Assembly (NCBI GenBank): GCA_035933635.1
Contig: DASYYY010000031.1
Coordinates: forward strand, 62,001-126,000
Source: JAKIVR01 sp035933635
GTDB taxonomy: Archaea; Thermoplasmatota; Thermoplasmata; Lutacidiplasmatales; UBA184
Direction of reading: 5' to 3'
Length of the DNA: 64,000 nucleotides
Shown here: positions 40,002-47,866 of the stretch, in pieces
Position numbering within the stretch: position 1 is the first letter of the stretch
Layout: every line of letters begins with the position of its first letter
Notes under the pieces: model-generated
What the model saw: the letters and a program-made list of their open reading frames with translations, nothing else
What the model was told of the DNA's origin: nothing
Database searches by the model: none
Translations under genes and position numbers: made by a program

Positions 40002-42176
40002 CTAGGCTCGCTGGTCCTTCTTGGCCGGTGCGGGGCCGGCGACTACCCAGGTAGTCATCCCGTCGCCCTTCCGACTCGGTCTCCGTTCTACGTGCCAGCC
40101 GATTTCTTGTCTTCCGAGGACGATGTTGAGCACTGGCGCGACCAAGGTGTACGCCATCTGGGTCTTCTCCTGCTCTTGCATCACAAGCGGAAGGGTGAGG
40201 GCGATAGCCTCGCGGATGCCGGCCCACGGCTGGCCCTTCCCACGGAGGCTGGCCAGTAGTTTAGTGTCCTGCCTGATCGCGGCGACTGCCTTTTGGGTGT
40301 AGTACCGGATCATGTCGACCGGCGGGTGCTCCGCCTCGGCCGTCCCGACCTCCTCCGCGGGCGGGGAGGGCGCGGCTTCTACTTGTTCCTCGGCCGCTTC
40401 GCCGGCGATGAAGCGCTCGGCCTCTTGCTCCACCCCGTCGAACTCCGCCTTCAACCTACTGGCCCACGTCGCTGGAACCTGCGCTTTGCCGTCCGCGTCT
40501 TGCCTTTTGTACGCGTCCTCGAACGAAAGGACCCGGATTGAGAGCGGGTAGGGCGTCTTTCCCGCGCTACTCCAGAACACCCCGTGGCCCGGAATCGGCT
40601 CGTTGAGGAGGCTGCTAAGGATGTCGACACTGAAGTGCGAGTTCGCGCGGCGGACATTGTCAAGGTCCCCTTCGGACAGCAGGTGGAAGATGAACCAGTT
40701 GTCGCCCTGGCTGAGGATCTGCCGCGCGATGCTCCCTGGCTGCTGGGTCACTAGAACGGTCCCCAAGTCCAACTTCCTCCCCTCCTTCACCCATGAGACG
40801 TAGACCCCTTCCGCCGATGCGGCGCGCTCGTTCAGGACTGTCTGGGCCTCCTCGACGACCGCGATCGTAGGGATCGACTGCGGATTCGCTTTCGTGAACT
40901 CCCCGAGGTTGTGATCGAAGACGTGCTTTAGGATGAGGCCGGAGAGCTGTAGCGCCGTCTCTCCACGCGCCTGGGAGACGTCAAACACGCAGAGCTTCCC
41001 CTCGCCAAGGGCGCGGACGAGGCGTTCGAGGGTGAGGCTCGCGGGGCTGTGCAGCATCCTGACAATCGTCGTCATGTTGGCCCGAGCCGCGTACAGTTCA
41101 GCCTCCTGATCGGGCCTCAGGTCGAGGAGTTGCGAAAGCAGCGCCTCGTCGGCCTGATTTCCGTTGCGGTGTATCTCATCGACCACCTGACGCCAGCGGG
41201 CGTCGCTGAGGTTCCGGAGTTTGCGGACGTTCTGCTGCTCCTGCCGCTCCGGGGATAACGCGATGCTCACGACATCCGCAGCGTGTAGACGACGAATGTC
41301 GAGCTTTACACCTCCGGCCACGAACGCGCCGTAGAACGGGCTCGGCGGATCCTTATCGGTGAACACTGCGATTCGGTCCGCGAGCCCGGGCACGTCACAG
41401 AGACCGGGCCGGCCCGCATCGTCCGGCCAGAAGTACTCGCCGTCGGGGTCGAAGATGACGGTCCCGACCGGGACCTTTCGACTTCCCCGTTTCTCCACCG
41501 TCGGCGGATCCTTCGCGGCGTACAGATTTGCGAAGAGGAGCTTGACGAGGTTGGACTTCCCGAACCCTGCCCGCGCGAAGACGAACGTCCTCCTGGACAC
41601 GAGACTCTGGACGTCCCACTTCGGGATCACCACCGGTTCGAGGACTTGCATCCACGGCTCTTGTTTCAACCGAACGTCACCAGCGCCGTAGACGAACTCC
41701 CCAAAGGCGAGCCAGCCGATGTCGGCCCCGGGTGCGTTGTGGGCGGCGACCTCACGCAGGACGTCCGGCGCCAGGAAGGCGACCCGGCTCCCGACGTGAG
41801 GAAGTCGCCGGTGTGAGGCTGCGAACTGGATGTGGTCGTCAACCAGCCGGACAAGGCCGAGGACCCTGATGTGGACCTGGTAGCGGAGGTACTGCTCCCT
41901 TAGGTCCTCGGGGATGGGCCGGTCGCTCGCCACTGCTCGAATCCCGTAATCCTCGCCCGCCTCGGAGGAGAGCCTACCGCTCGACGAAATCGAGGTAATC
42001 CTACCGAGGATCGCCTCCTGGTCGTGCTCTAGTTGGACCAGGAGGAACTGTCCGTGCATCGGCAGGCTTTGGAAGGCGCTCTTGTACGGCAGGACCAGAT
42101 CCGCCCGGAACTCCAAGCCCCCCTCCGCGAATCCATGGAAGATTCCTACGACCTGGTCCTTGGGGAATAGCTTCAA
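40002..42176 (-). CDS. HerA-like DNA-translocating ATPase
   Basis: 724 residues from TTG 42176, which overlaps the NurA stop (TTGA). An N-terminal HAS-barrel-like region (~1-150) is followed by Walker A TFVFARAGFGKSNLVKLLFA (~196-215), FDPDGEY (~235) and Walker B IPTIAVVEEAQTVL (~433-446). GTVLVTQQPGSIARQILSQ (~468-486) carries the sensor Gln motif, as in the HerA/FtsK superfamily. HerA hexamers pump DNA for the NurA nuclease in end resection. The C-terminal ~150 residues are acidic and then helical, longer than in the minimal archaeal enzyme. The linked methyltransferase and mobile-element setting suggest a defence role rather than host DNA repair. Confidence 0.9.
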   Translation of the reverse strand: MKLFPKDQVVGIFHGFAEGGLEFRADLVLPYKSAFQSLPMHGQFLLVQLEHDQEAILGRITSISSSGRLSSEAGEDYGIRAVASDRPIPEDLREQYLRYQVHIRVLGLVRLVDDHIQFAASHRRLPHVGSRVAFLAPDVLREVAAHNAPGADIGWLAFGEFVYGAGDVRLKQEPWMQVLEPVVIPKWDVQSLVSRRTFVFARAGFGKSNLVKLLFANLYAAKDPPTVEKRGSRKVPVGTVIFDPDGEYFWPDDAGRPGLCDVPGLADRIAVFTDKDPPSPFYGAFVAGGVKLDIRRLHAADVVSIALSPERQEQQNVRKLRNLSDARWRQVVDEIHRNGNQADEALLSQLLDLRPDQEAELYAARANMTTIVRMLHSPASLTLERLVRALGEGKLCVFDVSQARGETALQLSGLILKHVFDHNLGEFTKANPQSIPTIAVVEEAQTVLNERAASAEGVYVSWVKEGRKLDLGTVLVTQQPGSIARQILSQGDNWFIFHLLSEGDLDNVRRANSHFSVDILSSLLNEPIPGHGVFWSSAGKTPYPLSIRVLSFEDAYKRQDADGKAQVPATWASRLKAEFDGVEQEAERFIAGEAAEEQVEAAPSPPAEEVGTAEAEHPPVDMIRYYTQKAVAAIRQDTKLLASLRGKGQPWAGIREAIALTLPLVMQEQEKTQMAYTLVAPVLNIVLGRQEIGWHVERRPSRKGDGMTTWVVAGPAPAKKDQRA

Positions 42177-43330
42177 CCGTAGCGCCTCCCGGTTAGGTCT
42201 GGCGTGAGACGGTACGCGTCGAGCGCATCCCTCGCGCCGGCGCCGACAGCATCCTCGACGGCGGACATGACCTCTGTCTGGAGGACGTCGAGGTCGAACC
42301 CACGTACTTGGGCGTACTCGTCGGCTTTCTGGAGGCAGCGGGGGTAATACGGTATCGGGAATCCATCGCGTGCATCGGCTAGGAGGTAGCCGAAGGTCTC
42401 CGGGGCGGAGCCGGATTGAGGCGTAAACAAGTCGACTACCCAGATCGGGTCGGTGACCATCGGCCCGAACCGGACAAAGTACATGTCCCCCGCGACGAAC
42501 TTGGCCGCCTCTCCGGCGGGCCGGACATCCTGCTCTCCACGGGCCCACTCCTGCCAGATGTAGGCCTTCGCCTCCAACGGGCGAGGGACCCGGACAAACC
42601 GCGCGTCGCCTGCCTTGAAGGTGTTTTCCAAACGGAGCGATAAGCCGTATCGATCCAGGACCTTGCTGTGTTTGGCGAGACCGACGAGGAAGACCTTGCG
42701 TCGGTCCTCTCTCTGGATTCTCTCGATAGCTACTTCCATGCGGTCGGTCATCTCCTTGAATAGCTCCTTCCGGAAGAGCTTGCTTCGGAGGAGGCCGTCC
42801 CGTACCAGTAGCGTGTCAGTCGCGAAGTTCGCGTAGCAGATCCTGTCGTAGAGGACGGCCCATTCGCAAAGGTCGCGGTAGACTTGGACCCACGACGGCG
42901 AAACCCTACCCGGATCCTGCAGCGCAGCCTTCCCCTTGGGGATCATGTGGCTCAGTTTGTTGAGGGTTTCTGCGTTGAGGTCCTGCATGAGACGCCCAAG
43001 AGCGGTACGCGGCGACTCTCCGACCTTCCAGTGACGTTCGCTCAGCTTGTCCGTGTCGGTAGTAGGTGCAACGGCATCCAGAAGGTGTTCCTTGCCGTAC
43101 GAGTCCACGACCCTGACAAGCTGGACATAGAACGGGTCGAAAACTAGCTTGTTGTTTCCGCCGTCGCTCGCGACGAGGGAGATCGAGGTGGTCGTTCGGG
43201 GCTGGATCGTGCGTACCTGCGCGGCGAGGTCTCGAACGTCGGTCCGGATCTCGTCGAGAAGGTGCCGCTGGTCGGTCGTGCAGTCCCTTATGGCCTGCCG
43301 GACCACCGGTAGCGCGTTGCCGTCGAACAT
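42173..43330 (-). CDS. NurA-domain nuclease
   Basis: 385 residues, ATG overlapping the methyltransferase stop (TGATG). SISLVASDGGNNKLVFDPFY, with Asp56 and the following Gly-Gly, matches the first NurA catalytic motif. YDRICYANFATDTLLVRDGL (~160-180) resembles the second acidic strand, and KVFLVGLAKHSKVL (~213-226) the third. NurA proteins are Mn2+-dependent 5'-3' nucleases that sit on HerA. The tail (LLADARDGFPIPYYPRCLQKAD) matches the typical C-terminal helix region with the conserved P-x-x-x-x-A-D. It forms a HerA-NurA pair by coupling to the downstream gene. Confidence 0.85.
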   Translation of the reverse strand: MFDGNALPVVRQAIRDCTTDQRHLLDEIRTDVRDLAAQVRTIQPRTTTSISLVASDGGNNKLVFDPFYVQLVRVVDSYGKEHLLDAVAPTTDTDKLSERHWKVGESPRTALGRLMQDLNAETLNKLSHMIPKGKAALQDPGRVSPSWVQVYRDLCEWAVLYDRICYANFATDTLLVRDGLLRSKLFRKELFKEMTDRMEVAIERIQREDRRKVFLVGLAKHSKVLDRYGLSLRLENTFKAGDARFVRVPRPLEAKAYIWQEWARGEQDVRPAGEAAKFVAGDMYFVRFGPMVTDPIWVVDLFTPQSGSAPETFGYLLADARDGFPIPYYPRCLQKADEYAQVRGFDLDVLQTEVMSAVEDAVGAGARDALDAYRLTPDLTGRRYG

Positions 43331-44475
43331 CAGTTGGTCCTGAGGACGGCGTGGACGTCGATCTCTCGAACCGACTTTGATGGGGTCGCGAGGAACTGGT
43401 CGGACTGACGCCGGCCGTGGGTTGCCGGGCCCGCGTCGGTGACCGTCAGGATTCGCCAGTCACAGTCCGACGATTCGAGGGACGCAGCGATGACGTTGGT
43501 CGGGTTGACCGGATGGCTCCTGATTGCGCCAAATCTGACCGTGAGGCGAGCCCCCTTCGTGCAGGCCCCACCCACGCGAGTCCACACTCGGCCCAGCTCG
43601 TTCACAAACCGCTCGGGGTCATCGGTCAGAAGAGCGTCGCAAGGGCTCCATGTGGGCCTGGCCGGACCCCCAACGAACCAATTCCTGAGCCACTGGTCGC
43701 GGGGATAGTGGTCCATACCGATGTACGGCGGGGAAGTGATCACGTAGGAGAACAGTTTTCCGAAGGGATGCCCGATCTCGTCCCTTGAATCGTGCACCAG
43801 AATCTGGCCAGGCGTATCGGGGAGGCCGACTCCCAAGTATCGCGGGGCCCGGCTTGTCACGAGGTCAAGGAGAGATACCCGGGGCGGAGTCATTGCCCTC
43901 TTCTGCCAGAACCGAACCGCGCCACGGGGTTTCGTCGCGTAGGTCCTCGGCATCTGGTTCGAGAGGTGGGCAGGAGTCCCTTGCCGCAAAGGCCCATGCA
44001 GTAGCCCGAGCATGAGTGCCCGAAGCGAGATTCGGGCGTCGGACCGGCAGTCGCTCAGCAGCGCGTCGCGAACCCGGCAAATCTCGCCGAGCGTCTCGGG
44101 GTCGTAACAGAGCCTCCAGAACTCGCCCCGCGGGATGGCCGTCGACTTCTCCGATGTTAGAATCGTCCTGCACGCCGCGACGACCCGGGCACTGGATGCC
44201 GAGCTCAGCTTCGCCTGGGCGATTGCGACCGCCACGGGGTTGGAATCGAGCCCAACTGAGGGAAGACCTCGCATCCGTGCGGCTAGATTTGTCGTTCCCC
44301 GGCCGCAGAACGGATCGAGGACCCAGGCCCCCTTCTTGGCCTCTCGGAGACGCCTAAGCGGGAACGTCAAGGGGAACATCGTGTAGTACGGGCATATCCC
44401 GTTCAGTGCGGGGGCTCCACCCATGGGCGCGGGAATCTCGGATGCTGGGGCCGGACCGTGCGACGAACTCGGCAC
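43330..44475 (-). CDS. DNA methyltransferase of the HerA-NurA operon
   Basis: 381 residues from GTG 44475; ATG 44424 is an alternative start that keeps all motifs. AdoMet motif I GAWVLDPFCGRGTTNLAARM (~50-69) precedes the catalytic SSP/TSPPY motif: FSYVITSPPYIGMDHYPRDQ (~240-259). Order I then IV is alpha/gamma-like, different from the methyltransferase at 4262. It likely methylates an exocyclic amino group, with SPPY favouring N4-cytosine. It is the first gene of a coupled operon with NurA and HerA, suggesting self-marking for a resection-type restriction system. Confidence 0.87.
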   Translation of the reverse strand: MPSSSHGPAPASEIPAPMGGAPALNGICPYYTMFPLTFPLRRLREAKKGAWVLDPFCGRGTTNLAARMRGLPSVGLDSNPVAVAIAQAKLSSASSARVVAACRTILTSEKSTAIPRGEFWRLCYDPETLGEICRVRDALLSDCRSDARISLRALMLGLLHGPLRQGTPAHLSNQMPRTYATKPRGAVRFWQKRAMTPPRVSLLDLVTSRAPRYLGVGLPDTPGQILVHDSRDEIGHPFGKLFSYVITSPPYIGMDHYPRDQWLRNWFVGGPARPTWSPCDALLTDDPERFVNELGRVWTRVGGACTKGARLTVRFGAIRSHPVNPTNVIAASLESSDCDWRILTVTDAGPATHGRRQSDQFLATPSKSVREIDVHAVLRTN

Positions 44476-44740
44476 TAGCGTCGGGCGAGACCCCCGTACG
44501 GGAGAAGGAGCCCCGCCTTATGACGGACTCGCAGTTGGGCCGAGCAAAACGGGCACCGAACTAGGCTGTGAGCCCAACCGGCCTCGTAACGACTGACTTT
44601 CGCGCCCTACAGCGGGCTCCGCCCGGAGATCATATTGGATGTGGGTGGGAAGCCGGTAACCGAGATGGTCTTCCCGGCGACGGACCCCAGAAGTGAGGGA
44701 TCTACCACGCCCTTCGACACTTTCCCTCGTAGGGACCTCG

Positions 44741-44968
44741 CTATCGCGGCCGGTCTCCATGCGCAGGTGAACCCAATGGATGTTCCTTTTTCCAGCGGTC
44801 GATCTTCTCCAGCACAGCCTCCCTCACGAAATCTCCGAGGCGGTTGAAGTGGTCATCCCCGTCGATGATCCGGACCAGGTCCTCGTAGTACCCCCGTTCG
44901 ATCCGGGCGGCCACCGACACTTTCGGGAGGACCTTCTTCCTCGGTTTCGGCAGCGAGGCAGGCGTCAC
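44741..44968 (-). CDS. Ribbon-helix-helix repressor-like protein at the right end
   Basis: 75 residues from GTG 44968. KVSVAARIERGYYEDLVRII is the strand plus first helix, and HFNRLGDFVREAVLEKIDRW the second helix, of a ribbon-helix-helix fold; the N-terminus is basic (PKPRKKVLPK). Its start codon lies inside the 17-bp operator-like sequence, and a TATA box on the opposite side of the shared promoter is ~30 bases upstream, so a leaderless transcript is likely. Divergent from the operon that ends in the integrase. Candidate master repressor of the element, acting on its own promoter and, through the second operator copy, on the spike block. Confidence 0.75.
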   Translation of the reverse strand: MTPASLPKPRKKVLPKVSVAARIERGYYEDLVRIIDGDDHFNRLGDFVREAVLEKIDRWKKEHPLGSPAHGDRPR

Positions 44969-45034
44969 TAATGTAACGTAAAGAGGAGAAGGGACATATA
45001 CTTTGTCCGTATTCGTTACGTTCGATTACGAACG
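44963..45034. promoter_or_regulatory. Bidirectional promoter with operator-like repeats
   Basis: A TATA-like TATACTTT (44997-45004; AAAGTATA on the other strand) is framed by a perfect inverted repeat GGACA (44992-44996) / TGTCC (45004-45008). To its left, 44963-44979 carries the 17-bp sequence shared with 33536-33552. To its right, CGTTACGTT (45014-45022) repeats the core of that sequence, and CGTTCG-ATTA-CGAACG (45019-45034) is an inverted repeat ending at the ATG of the next gene. The layout is that of a divergent promoter with operators over both transcription starts. Confidence 0.65.
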
Positions 45035-45035
45035 T

Positions 45036-45290
45036 ATGCGCGCTAAGGGATTCGGGGCAATCTCACCTCCTCCTCATCGGAACGGAGCCCGCTTGGTTCC
45101 CCCGGGCCTTCCCAAGGCGGCGATTCGACTTCGTCCGGAAACCTGGCAGCTCCTGGCTGCTCTCCGCCGCCCGCTCCTGGATTCCGAGGGGAACTTAGTC
45201 GCCTTCGAATCGTTCGATCGGCTCGTCCGCAGGCTCCTCGACGAGCGAAAGCCGCCGTCCACGTCCCGACCCCGGCCCCAGGAGACCTGA
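45036..45290 (+). CDS. Small RHH-like protein of the integrase operon
   Basis: 84 residues from ATG 45036; a TTG at 45003 lies in the TATA region and is unlikely. Residues ~28-75 (KAAIRLRPETWQLLAALRRP; SFDRLVRRLLDERK) fit a second ribbon-helix-helix or CopG-like unit, with the substrate-binding strand AAIRLR. It is preceded by operator-like repeats and is the first gene of the rightward operon. It may counteract or assist the divergent repressor, giving a two-regulator switch. Confidence 0.65.
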   Translation: MRAKGFGAISPPPHRNGARLVPPGLPKAAIRLRPETWQLLAALRRPLLDSEGNLVAFESFDRLVRRLLDERKPPSTSRPRPQET

Positions 45291-45292
45291 CC

Positions 45293-45535
45293 GTGTGCGC
45301 AATGGCTGTGGTCGAACCTCACAGCTCCGAGTTCGAGCTATATACCCTGCAGTCAGGCTCCGAGCAGGCGGATGTCTGCTCGGCGTGCGGTCACTCCGAG
45401 TCTGCCCACGAGATTCTCCTCACGTCGACCGTTTCCTGGCTGATCTGCCACGAATCGACCGACGAGGGCGAGTGCTTCCGGGTCCGCCACGCTCGGGGGA
45501 TCGCCTTCGGAGCTTGTCGGAGGGATCCAGCGTGA
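45293..45535 (+). CDS. Small cysteine/histidine protein, probably zinc-binding
   Basis: 80 residues from GTG 45293, 8 bases after a GGAG ribosome-binding sequence. CSACGHSESAHE (~29-40) with later Cys (LICHES, GECFRV, GACRRD) gives a set of possible zinc ligands. No family recognised. It lies in the operon leading to the integrase. Confidence 0.6.
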   Translation: MCAMAVVEPHSSEFELYTLQSGSEQADVCSACGHSESAHEILLTSTVSWLICHESTDEGECFRVRHARGIAFGACRRDPA

Positions 45536-45564
45536 GGTGTAGGCAAACTGCAAGGAGGCGCAAC

Positions 45565-46176
45565 GTGACGGCACAACCGGTAGAGGACCCACCGGCCTTC
45601 AGGACGGCAGCGCAGTTGAGAGACGATGAACGCCGGCTCAGCACGCGGATGCGGGGGTCGTCGGAGGAGAGGCCAGAGCCGACGCCTGTTGCAAACGTTC
45701 ACGATCTCGTGGTCTCCCCCGTCATCGGGCTCGAGCAGGCGAAGCGAATCTGGAACACGTTCCTCGAGTTCCGCGACACCATCCTTCGGGACCCCACCTG
45801 TTACGACGTGATCGAGGGCGCCCGCGAGATGAACCGCACCGGGGCGACTCGCCTTGCGGTGCCCGTCGGTCTCTCCATCGAGGATCGGGGCATCGAGGAA
45901 GGGCGCGTCGAGCTCGCCGACGAGGGTACATGGGACTACCGGTTCCGAGTTCGGGTCCGGGTCAGCAAGGGTGGGCGGTTCGTCGACGGAATCGGCTCGT
46001 GCCGACTCTCGGAGATCAGCGAGAAGGCAGGCGACCTCTCCCGACGGGAACACTACGCATTGACCAAGGCGTGGACCCGGGCGACGAAGCGGGCAATCGC
46101 CGACATCTTGGGCGGGACCGAGGCGGAGAATCCGTCGCCCGGCGACGCCGAGCTCGTTGTCGAGGTCTCCAAGTAG
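45565..46176 (+). CDS. Putative single-strand annealing / Rad52-like recombination protein
   Basis: 203 residues from GTG 45565, chosen for the AGGAGG sequence just upstream; an overlapping GTG at 45532 is less likely. ATRLAVPVGLSIEDRG, a beta-rich middle (WDYRFRVRVRVSKGGRFVDG) and EHYALTKAWTRATKRAIADI then LGGTE resemble the H-x-x-x-x-K-A-x-T-R-A-x-x-R-A-I-x-D-x-x-G signature of Rad52/ERF/RecT-like annealing proteins in viruses. If right, it promotes recombination or replication of the element. The immediately following integrase supports this. Family assignment rests on that short motif. Confidence 0.45.
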   Translation: MTAQPVEDPPAFRTAAQLRDDERRLSTRMRGSSEERPEPTPVANVHDLVVSPVIGLEQAKRIWNTFLEFRDTILRDPTCYDVIEGAREMNRTGATRLAVPVGLSIEDRGIEEGRVELADEGTWDYRFRVRVRVSKGGRFVDGIGSCRLSEISEKAGDLSRREHYALTKAWTRATKRAIADILGGTEAENPSPGDAELVVEVSK

Positions 46177-47160
46177 ATGTTCGGGTCTCCTGGCTCCTCG
46201 GAGGTAGTCCCCCTGCCGAGTTTGGCACGGGGGTGGGGAGAGCAAGCAGAACGGTATGTGGAGAAGAGGAGCCAAGAGAGCCTGTCGGCGCACCACGTCC
46301 AAGAGCTGCGACGGGTCCTCAGGAAGACGGGCAGAGAACTCGACAAGGCCGGCCTCGCATGCCTGCCAGCGAAGTTCGGCGACGCCCAGCTGGACTTCCT
46401 GCTGAACGGACCATGGAGACCCGCGACGGAGTGCCAGACCGGGTTGGCCCCGGTCACCCGGCGGTACCTCGTGTGCATCGTGAACGGTTTCCTGAAGGAA
46501 TCCGGGAACCTGATCGTCGAACGCCGACGGCTCAGGTTCGGGCGATCGGGAGTGCGACCCCTGCTCGCGCTGACCCCCGAGGAAGCGGCTCGGCTGCTCG
46601 ACGTCGCCGCCACGTTCGGGATAGTCACCCACGCCGTGGTCGCCTTCGAACTCTTGATGGGTCTCCGTCGGAGCGAGGTTCGCCGCCTCACGGTGGGGGA
46701 CCTCGGGGAACAGTTCCTTCGGGTCCGTGGCAAGGGGCGGGCCGGTGGCAAGGTACGGATCGTGCCGTACCACCCCGAGATCCTTCGGATCCTGCCCTCC
46801 CTGCTCGAGCACCGGCGTCAGGAGGTCCAGGGGTATCGTGGACCAGACGCGGGGTATCTCTTCGCCCGACGGTGCGGGAACGAACTCAAGGTCTGGTCCC
46901 GAAGCTGGCTGGACGAGCGGATCATGGGGCCGGCCTTCGAGGCCGCCTCCGTTCGGCGGGCCTGGAACCTGCACCACGCGCTGCGCCGGACCTGCGGGAG
47001 GACCCTCTGGAAGAACGGCGTACCGATCGAAACGGTCAGCAAGATCCTCGGGCACGCCGACGTCCGGATGACCACGCGTTACCTGGCCATCGACCAGGAC
47101 GACATGGCCCAGGCCATGGAGGTCCTCGGGCGCGTTCTTCCGGGTGCGCGGGCAGTATAG
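46177..47160 (+). CDS. Tyrosine recombinase (integrase) of the element
   Basis: 327 residues, ATG directly after the preceding TAG. The N-terminal core-binding region (~15-110) is helical. The catalytic domain has FELLMGLRRSEV (Arg164), a Lys-bearing hairpin (RVRGKGRAGGKVR), LHHALRRT (His267, Arg270), LGHADVRMTTRYLAI (His293 and nucleophile Tyr302). All catalytic residues are present and the length is typical. Transcribed toward attR, which begins 47 bases after the stop. It should recombine the tRNA-Val 3' end with the element's att core. It is not split by integration, unlike SSV-type integrases. Confidence 0.95.
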   Translation: MFGSPGSSEVVPLPSLARGWGEQAERYVEKRSQESLSAHHVQELRRVLRKTGRELDKAGLACLPAKFGDAQLDFLLNGPWRPATECQTGLAPVTRRYLVCIVNGFLKESGNLIVERRRLRFGRSGVRPLLALTPEEAARLLDVAATFGIVTHAVVAFELLMGLRRSEVRRLTVGDLGEQFLRVRGKGRAGGKVRIVPYHPEILRILPSLLEHRRQEVQGYRGPDAGYLFARRCGNELKVWSRSWLDERIMGPAFEAASVRRAWNLHHALRRTCGRTLWKNGVPIETVSKILGHADVRMTTRYLAIDQDDMAQAMEVLGRVLPGARAV

Positions 47161-47177
47161 GCGGTAACCATGAATCA

Positions 47178-47196
47178 GCCAAAATGGGCATTTTCC
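47178..47196 (-). repeat. Right inner inverted repeat flanking the att core
   Basis: The minus strand reads GGAAAATGCCCATTTTGGC, 15 of 19 identical to 2763-2781. See the left partner; together they would flank the crossover core symmetrically in the excised circle. Confidence 0.6.
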
Positions 47197-47207
47197 CTGA
47201 CGAGGCG

Positions 47208-47230
47208 GGTTCGAATCCGGCCGAGCCCAT
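47208..47230 (+). other. Right attachment site (attR core)
   Basis: Exact 23-bp copy of 2733-2755 (T-arm and acceptor 3' strand of tRNA-Val plus one base). There is no tRNA 5' half here, so it is the far end of the integrated element rather than a second gene. Confidence 0.9.
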
Positions 47231-47239
47231 GTTGCGGAA

Positions 47240-47280
47240 GGGGGCATCCCCCCCACCCGAACCCTGAGCGGGATGCCCCC
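47240..47280. terminator. 11-bp perfect stem just outside attR
   Basis: GGGGGCATCCC (47240-47250) pairs perfectly with GGGATGCCCCC (47270-47280) around 19 bases. It lies right after the attR core, where tRNA-Val transcription would have run before integration, and at the broken end of a glycosyltransferase remnant. A terminator-like hairpin or recombination scar are both possible. Confidence 0.4.
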
Positions 47281-47521
47281 GAATGTCCTCCGTCGCGGCG
47301 GCTTCCTGGGTGTGGTCGTCCCCGTCGACGACCACGATGATCTCGAACGGAAGTCCGGTCGATTCCAGCACTGGGAGGTAGGATGCGATGGCGTCGCCGA
47401 TGCGTTGCTCCTCGTTGTAGGCTCGGATGACGACGGAGATCCCCTCCGGGCGGGCGGGGCTCACGTGAACCTCAGCGAAGTGTCCGAATAGATCGGGCGA
47501 TCGCAACGCTAGTCGACGCAA
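47276..47521 (-). pseudogene. Truncated family 2 glycosyltransferase (N-terminal remnant)
   Basis: The minus strand encodes ISVVIRAYNEEQRIGDAIAS and then FEIIVVVDGDDHTQEAA, the nucleotide-binding start of a GT2 enzyme. Sense ends within ~82 residues and the frame then runs through the hairpin and attR into the element. Normal GT2 proteins have 220 residues or more. The fragment abuts the tRNA-Val insertion site, so it is probably debris of earlier events at this hotspot rather than a working gene. Confidence 0.75.
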
Positions 47522-47866
47522 GAGAAATGTGCTCCGGGCTGGACCTCCGCACGTCGGTGGACCCGGGCCCCACGAGCAACGTCGTTACCACGTGAGGATG
47601 GCCTATATCCGCGATGTGCCGGTGCGGATTCAGCGGCCCCCGCCCGGGCGTTCCGCGCCGGACAGTGTTGGCTCACCGGCTTGGAAGTCCGGCTCAGGGT
47701 CCGGCGGTGAGCGGCCCCTCTGGGCCCCAGGACCGACCCCAAAGGCTCCAATCAGACCGGCGGCGAGGATTCCTCGCTAGGCGTGGTCGCTCCGCTCGCC
47801 GCCGTGGCACACCGTGTCTAAAGCGGAAGTCGCCCCGCGAGGGCCCGTGGCCACCCGACGCGCGCG
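47522..47866. other. Intergenic, no feature recognised
   Basis: 345 bases between the glycosyltransferase remnant and the end of the propeller gene. No convincing frame, RNA gene or repeat seen. Confidence 0.4.

Larger units (their letters stand above)
2733..47230. mobile_element. 44.5 kb integrated element (provirus or integrative plasmid) in tRNA-Val
   Basis: Bounded by a perfect 23-bp direct repeat: the 3' end of tRNA-Val plus one base on the left, and a second copy at 47208-47230 on the right. A complete tyrosine recombinase (46177-47160) ends 47 bases before the right copy. Imperfect inverted repeats lie just inside each end (2763-2781 and 47178-47196), as expected for integrase-binding arms around a crossover core. 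Content is accessory: RHH regulators, three DNA methyltransferases, a serine recombinase, restriction and other conflict systems, and a block of membrane/surface proteins with one packaging-type ATPase. No major capsid protein was recognised, so virus versus conjugative or vesicle-forming plasmid is open. Parts of the cargo (for example 34-40 kb) are visibly poorer in GC than the flanks, suggesting separate acquisition. Confidence 0.9.

Noticed and set aside
45930..47267. Plus-strand frame running across the integrase and attR
   Set aside because: Alternate frame of the annealing-protein and integrase genes; the integrase frame carries all catalytic residues.
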